NCBI GenBank assembly: GCA_030266525.1
Contig: JAJDIC010000056.1
Location: 1-15,031 of the forward strand
Direction: 5' to 3'
Origin: Desulfovibrio sp. OttesenSCG-928-G15
GTDB lineage: Bacteria > Desulfobacterota > Desulfovibrionia > Desulfovibrionales > Desulfovibrionaceae
Length of the DNA: 15,031 nucleotides
Shown here: in pieces, positions 13,795 to 15,031 of the stretch
Layout: every line of letters begins with the position of its first letter
Numbering within the stretch: position 1 is the stretch's first letter
Notes under the pieces: model-generated
What the model saw: the letters and a program-made list of their open reading frames with translations, nothing else
The model's database searches: none
Told to the model about the DNA's origin: nothing
Position numbers and translations under genes: made by a program

Positions 13795-15031
13795 TTATTC
13801 TCCCTTTGGCAACAGCAAATGCAAAAACAACCCGGTCAGCCCGGCCAGGCCGATGCCCTTTACGGCAAAATCCCCGGCGGTGAACTCCATCCCGCCAAGC
13901 CCGAACACCAGCACCACAGCCACAATGGCCATATTGCGCGGCTTCATGAGGTCATCGCCCGCGCGCACCAGGCTGTTCATGCCCACAACGACAATTGCCC
14001 CGAAGAGGAGAATCATGATTCCGCCCATAACCTGGGCCGGAATGGTCGCCAGTATGGCTCCGAGCTTGCCGACAAAGGCCAGGCAGATGGCGGAAATGGC
14101 GGTCCAGGTCATGACGCCCGGATTAAAGGCCCTGGTCAGGGCAATGCCGCCGCTCACCTCTGCGTAGGTGGTGTTGGGCGGGCCGCCCATGAACGAGGCC
14201 AGCATGGTAGCCACACCGTCGCCGAGCAGGGTGTTGTGCAAACCGGGGTCGCGCATGTAATCCCGCCCGGTTATGGAGCCGATGGCCGCAATATTGCCCA
14301 CATGCTCAATGGCGGGCGCAATGGCTACCGGCACAATGAAAAGGACGGCATCCAGGTTCCACTCGGGAAAAGTGAAGTCCGGCACGGCAAACCAGGGGGC
14401 CGAGGCGATTTTGGAAAAATCGATGATACCATAATATAAGGACGCCGCGTACCCCACAACAATACCAATCATGATCGGCACCAGCCTGACAAAGCCCTTG
14501 CCAAAAAGGGAGGCTGCCACGGTAGCGGCCAAAGAGACCATGGAAATAATCAGTGCATCGTCGGTACCTAAGGTCACGCCATTGGCTGCGTCTGTTCCAG
14601 TTGCCATGGATATGGCTACAGGGGCGAGAGAAAGCCCGATAACCATAATAACCGGTCCGGTCACGATGGGCGGCAGGATGCGGTTGACAATGCTCACCCC
14701 GCGAAAGCGCACCATAAGGCTCAGAATAAAATACAAAAGCCCGGCAGCCACCAGCCCGCACAGGGTCCCGGCCAGCCCCCAGGTATTGATGCCGTGCGTA
14801 ATGGGGGCAATAAAGGCAAAGGAAGAAGCCAGAAAAATAGGCACTTTGCCCCGGGTGATAGCCTGAAAAGCCAAAGTCCCGACTCCGGCGGTAAACATGG
14901 CCACACTGGCATTCAAGCCCGTAAGCAAAGGGACAAGCACCAAAGCGCCGAAGGCCACAAAAAACATCTGCGCCCCAATGAGCGCATGGCGGGGCTCAAA
15001 GGAATAATCAAGACTGGAAATACTACTGACA
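13795..15031 (-). CDS. uraA: Uracil permease (NCS2/NAT family), 5' end outside the window
   Basis: An inner-membrane proton-coupled uracil transporter of the UraA type. The reading frame stays open to the window edge, reading SSLDYSFEPRHALIGAQMFF at its visible start, so the true start lies beyond 15031. About 412 residues are present. Family landmarks include FGALVLVPLLTGLN, the SSFAFIAP substrate-site strand, PPIVTGPVIMVIGLSLAP, PIMIGIVVGYAAS, the IEHVGN glutamate, RDPGLHNTLLGDGVATM and GGPPNTTYAEVSGG with a second glutamate. The equivalent E. coli UraA glutamates (241 and 290) bind uracil and protons. The pattern is typical of 14 helices, and the chain ends in LHLLLPKGE. NCS2 also includes xanthine permeases, but EHVGN and GxPNTTYxE favour uracil. 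Downstream lie hairpins and repeats that should end the transcript. Confidence 0.9.
   Translation of the reverse strand, partial: VSSISSLDYSFEPRHALIGAQMFFVAFGALVLVPLLTGLNASVAMFTAGVGTLAFQAITRGKVPIFLASSFAFIAPITHGINTWGLAGTLCGLVAAGLLYFILSLMVRFRGVSIVNRILPPIVTGPVIMVIGLSLAPVAISMATGTDAANGVTLGTDDALIISMVSLAATVAASLFGKGFVRLVPIMIGIVVGYAASLYYGIIDFSKIASAPWFAVPDFTFPEWNLDAVLFIVPVAIAPAIEHVGNIAAIGSITGRDYMRDPGLHNTLLGDGVATMLASFMGGPPNTTYAEVSGGIALTRAFNPGVMTWTAISAICLAFVGKLGAILATIPAQVMGGIMILLFGAIVVVGMNSLVRAGDDLMKPRNMAIVAVVLVFGLGGMEFTAGDFAVKGIGLAGLTGLFLHLLLPKGE

Noticed and set aside
13427..14439. Two overlapping + strand frames through the repeat region into the permease
   Set aside because: They translate the hairpin repeats (the peptide KTAKPSGFAVFG appears twice only because the copies are 156 bp apart) and then run antisense to the permease.

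Overview
The window looks like chromosomal DNA from a strictly anaerobic deltaproteobacterium of the Desulfovibrio type. This is inferred from an oxygen-sensitive (class III) ribonucleotide reductase locus, a CI-like regulator with a LexA-type C-terminal domain, a short DksA/TraR-type zinc finger protein, a hybrid sensor kinase and moderately GC-rich coding DNA. I ran no database search, so the taxonomy is an inference. Most of the content is housekeeping or accessory chromosome. I see no insertion sequence, integrase, CRISPR array, tRNA or rRNA.

Layout on the left (1-5600, mostly + strand): a CI/LexA-like repressor (31-726), a perfect 26-bp palindrome, translation initiation factor IF-1 (infA, 888-1106) with a possible tiny leader ORF in front, a good terminator (1174-1200), a family 2 glycosyltransferase (1239-2474), and a large hybrid histidine kinase with two periplasmic binding-protein-like sensor domains (2651-5542).

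Middle (5600-9200): a small DUF486 membrane protein on the - strand lies head to head with a very large membrane protein (5962-9195). The large protein appears to fuse DUF2157-like, DUF4401-like and GDYXXLXY modules. The two start codons share one CATG.

Right (9200-12500): the anaerobic ribonucleotide reductase operon, and the most interesting part of the window. The 752-residue NrdD keeps the ATP cone, finger-loop cysteine and Cys-rich C-terminal motif but stops before the usual glycyl-radical tail. That tail is a separate 57-residue protein (11820-11993) with a very strong ribosome binding site, and its gene overlaps the activase gene nrdG. The catalytic radical subunit is therefore split in two, which recalls the GrcA/YfiD spare part of pyruvate formate-lyase. 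A consensus-like promoter and two mutually exclusive inverted repeats precede nrdD.

Far right (12500-15031, - strand): a uracil permease of the UraA type, running off the window edge, is followed in its own direction by a hairpin-dense region with two copies of a roughly 71-bp repeat 156 bp apart. Next come a DksA/TraR-type zinc finger gene and a small lipoprotein gene that overlaps its stop codon.
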